In this document: positions 62,756-64,000 of the stretch, one piece after another | Position numbering within the stretch: position 1 is the stretch's first letter | Layout of the letters: each line of letters begins with the position of its first letter | Source: Aromatoleum aromaticum EbN1 | GTDB taxonomy: Bacteria; Pseudomonadota; Gammaproteobacteria; Burkholderiales; Rhodocyclaceae | Reading direction: 5' to 3' | Assembly: GCF_000025965.1 (NCBI RefSeq) | Contig: NC_006513.1 | Coordinates: 992,001 to 1,056,000 of the forward strand | DNA: 64,000 nucleotides | Program-made: the position numbers and the translations under genes | Notes under the pieces: generated by a model | The model's input: the letters and a program-made list of their open reading frames with translations, nothing else | Told to the model about the DNA's origin: nothing | Databases searched by the model: none

Positions 62756-63208
62756 ATGCCCGCCCCGACCCTCCCTTCCGAAAAAAGCGCTGCCGCATTG
62801 ATCACCGCGTGCGGGGGACGCATCACGCGCACGCGCCTCGCAGTGCTCGGGATCCTGCACGACAGCGCCCATTCGCTGAGCCATGACGACATCGCGGCGC
62901 AACTGCTTGCGCTCGACGTGCATCACGACCGCGTGACGCTCTACCGCACGCTCGACTGGCTCGTCGAGCAGGGACTCGCGCATCGCGTCAGCGGGCTGGA
63001 CCGCGCGTGGCGCTTCAACAGCGGCGGCGACGACGCCGGTGCGCACGCACATTTCCATTGCGACCGCTGCGGTCACGTCGTGTGTCTGGAATCGATACGC
63101 CCGGACGAGAGCCTTGCTCTGCCTGCGGGATATCGCCCCGAGCGGGCCGAACTCGTCTTCCATGGCACGTGCCCGGACTGCGGCCGGCGGCGGGCCGAAG
63201 ACGCATGA
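62756..63208 (+). CDS. zur: Fur-family zinc-type regulator (Zur-like)
   Basis: Metal-responsive repressor of 150 residues. The winged-helix N-terminus reads ITRTRLAVLGILHDSAHSLS and DRVTLYRTLDWLVEQGLAHR near residue 60. The C-terminal part has the regulatory-site His residues in HAHFHCDRCGHVVCLE near residue 102 and the structural zinc pair CPDCG near 142, matched with CDRC. Context fixes it as Zur rather than Fur: a zinc-type ABC ATPase follows. The ATG at 62756 is preferred; upstream ATG 62705 lies within the operator region. Confidence 0.85.
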   Translation: MPAPTLPSEKSAAALITACGGRITRTRLAVLGILHDSAHSLSHDDIAAQLLALDVHHDRVTLYRTLDWLVEQGLAHRVSGLDRAWRFNSGGDDAGAHAHFHCDRCGHVVCLESIRPDESLALPAGYRPERAELVFHGTCPDCGRRRAEDA

Positions 63209-63459
63209 GCGCCTGCGAACACGGCGCTTCCCGCGATGAACCTGCCCCTCACCCGACAATGAATCCCGCACACTCTCCGGCCGCCGCAACCGTAGCGCAC
63301 AGTCACGTTCCCCCTGGCCGGCACGCTCCGCTCGTGCCTCCTCACCTTCACGTCTCGTTCGGCTCGTCGGTTCTCGTACAGGGCGTCGGCACGCGGCTCG
63401 CCCTCGCCGCTGCCGGCGCCGCGCTGCTGTGGATCACGATCGGCTGGGCGCTGTCATGA
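63205..63459 (+). CDS. Small His-rich single-span membrane protein in the zinc operon
   Basis: Protein of 84 residues. A cytoplasmic or periplasmic N-terminal part carries about ten histidines (HPTMNPAHSP, VAHSHVPPGRHAP, PPHLHVSFG), and one hydrophobic helix at the C-terminus (RLALAAAGAALLWITIGWAL) anchors it. It overlaps zur by 4 bases and the ATPase gene by 4 bases, so it is a translated member of the operon. Zinc binding is a reasonable inference from the histidines and context; no family name is known to me. Confidence 0.72.
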   Translation: MSACEHGASRDEPAPHPTMNPAHSPAAATVAHSHVPPGRHAPLVPPHLHVSFGSSVLVQGVGTRLALAAAGAALLWITIGWALS

Positions 63460-64000
63460 AACGCGACACCGACGTCCCGGCGCTGCGCCTGGAAAACCTC
63501 ACGCTCGGCTACGACCGCCACCCGGCTGTACACCACCTCAGCTGCGACATTGCGAGCGGCGCGCTGGTCGCGATCGTCGGCCCGAACGGCGCCGGCAAAT
63601 CGACGCTGCTCAAGGCGCTGACCGGCGAACTTTCACCTCTGCAAGGGACTTTCCGGCTGAAGGCCGGCCGCGAAGGCGTCGCCTACCTGCCGCAGCAAAG
63701 CGAGATGGACCGCAGCTTTCCGGTATGCGTCTTCGACATGGTCGCGATGGGATTGTGGCGCGACATCGGCGCGTTCGGTGGCCTGCGTCGCAGCCAGGCC
63801 GCGCGGGTGCACGCGGCGCTCGCCGCAGTCGGCCTGTCCGGCTTCGAGGCGCGCCAGATCGGCGCGCTGTCGGGCGGACAGCTGCAGCGTGCGCGCTTCG
63901 CCCGGATGATGCTCCAGGACGCGTCGCTGCTGCTGCTCGACGAGCCGTTCAACGCCATCGATACCCGCACCATCGAGGATCTGGTCGCGATCGTCCTCGG
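63456..64000 (+). CDS. Zinc ABC transporter ATP-binding protein (ZnuC/AztA-like), cut by window edge
   Basis: ABC ATPase, 181 residues visible. Walker A GPNGAGKSTLLKAL near residue 38, Q-loop AYLPQQSEMDRSFPV near residue 74, signature LSGGQLQRARFARM near 137 and Walker B LLLLDEPFNAID near 157. The Q-loop and GLWRDIGAFGG segment match zinc/manganese importers, AztA and ZnuC. It would energise metal uptake across the inner membrane. Permease and binding protein should lie to the right of the window. Confidence 0.9.
   Translation, partial: MKRDTDVPALRLENLTLGYDRHPAVHHLSCDIASGALVAIVGPNGAGKSTLLKALTGELSPLQGTFRLKAGREGVAYLPQQSEMDRSFPVCVFDMVAMGLWRDIGAFGGLRRSQAARVHAALAAVGLSGFEARQIGALSGGQLQRARFARMMLQDASLLLLDEPFNAIDTRTIEDLVAIVL

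Overview
The window is high-GC DNA with dense, short-spaced operons. Gene content and order point to a betaproteobacterium of the Rhodocyclales (Azoarcus/Aromatoleum/Thauera type). The evidence for this is inference from family resemblance: type IV pilus chemosensory genes next to rubredoxin, a long-form QueF, a non-catalytic PyrC and a Lap-type adhesin system. No rRNA, tRNA, CRISPR array, prophage or complete insertion sequence was seen. Both ends cut a gene.

Layout. 1-4.4 kb: a zinc alcohol dehydrogenase (cut by the left edge), a YihY-type membrane protein, an orphan HupK-like hydrogenase accessory protein, and a GDT1-type manganese exporter behind a yybP-ykoY riboswitch. 4.4-7.4 kb: a TPP riboswitch followed by thiD and thiC. 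7.4-11 kb is an accessory patch: a lone MNT nucleotidyltransferase, a decayed REP-like repeat, two lipoproteins, a Phd/PIN toxin-antitoxin pair, a DUF2478 protein and a cysteine-cluster protein. 11-24.9 kb is housekeeping: PhoX, UppP, an esterase, a methyltransferase, an RNB exonuclease, TonB, AroE, MtgA, MgtE, an intact REP-like element, HemL, ThiE and a second ThiD-like kinase.

25-43 kb: rubredoxin, then pilG-pilH-pilI-pilJ-chpA, which control twitching motility. These are followed by yqgE, ruvX, pyrR, pyrB and a PyrC' lacking metal ligands. A divergent block (yggU, yggT, proC, yggS) faces pilT-pilU, the retraction ATPases. This reproduces, rearranged, a gene neighbourhood known from Pseudomonas aeruginosa. 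43-49 kb: an RlmL-like methyltransferase, HemJ, an epimerase, a flavodoxin-reductase-like protein, a truncated EAL-type fragment, a cytochrome c, a small membrane protein and QueF.

49-62.5 kb is the most distinctive region, a complete Lap (large adhesion protein) system. It contains a TolC-type outer-membrane channel (LapE), the periplasmic protease LapG, the c-di-GMP receptor LapD, a type I ABC exporter (LapB) with its adaptor (LapC), a LuxR-type regulator, and the secreted substrate. The substrate has the LapA-type retention module and a PAAG cleavage motif at residues 109-112. Instead of large Ig-like domains it carries two arrays of a 19-residue threonine-rich repeat, and it shows no RTX region. 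A glycosyltransferase lies directly downstream on the same strand. My best candidate for something undescribed is a Lap-controlled, possibly O-glycosylated, Thr-rich surface fibre.

62.5-64 kb: a Zur-type regulator behind a 17-bp near-palindrome, a His-rich single-span small protein, and a zinc ABC transporter ATPase cut by the right edge.
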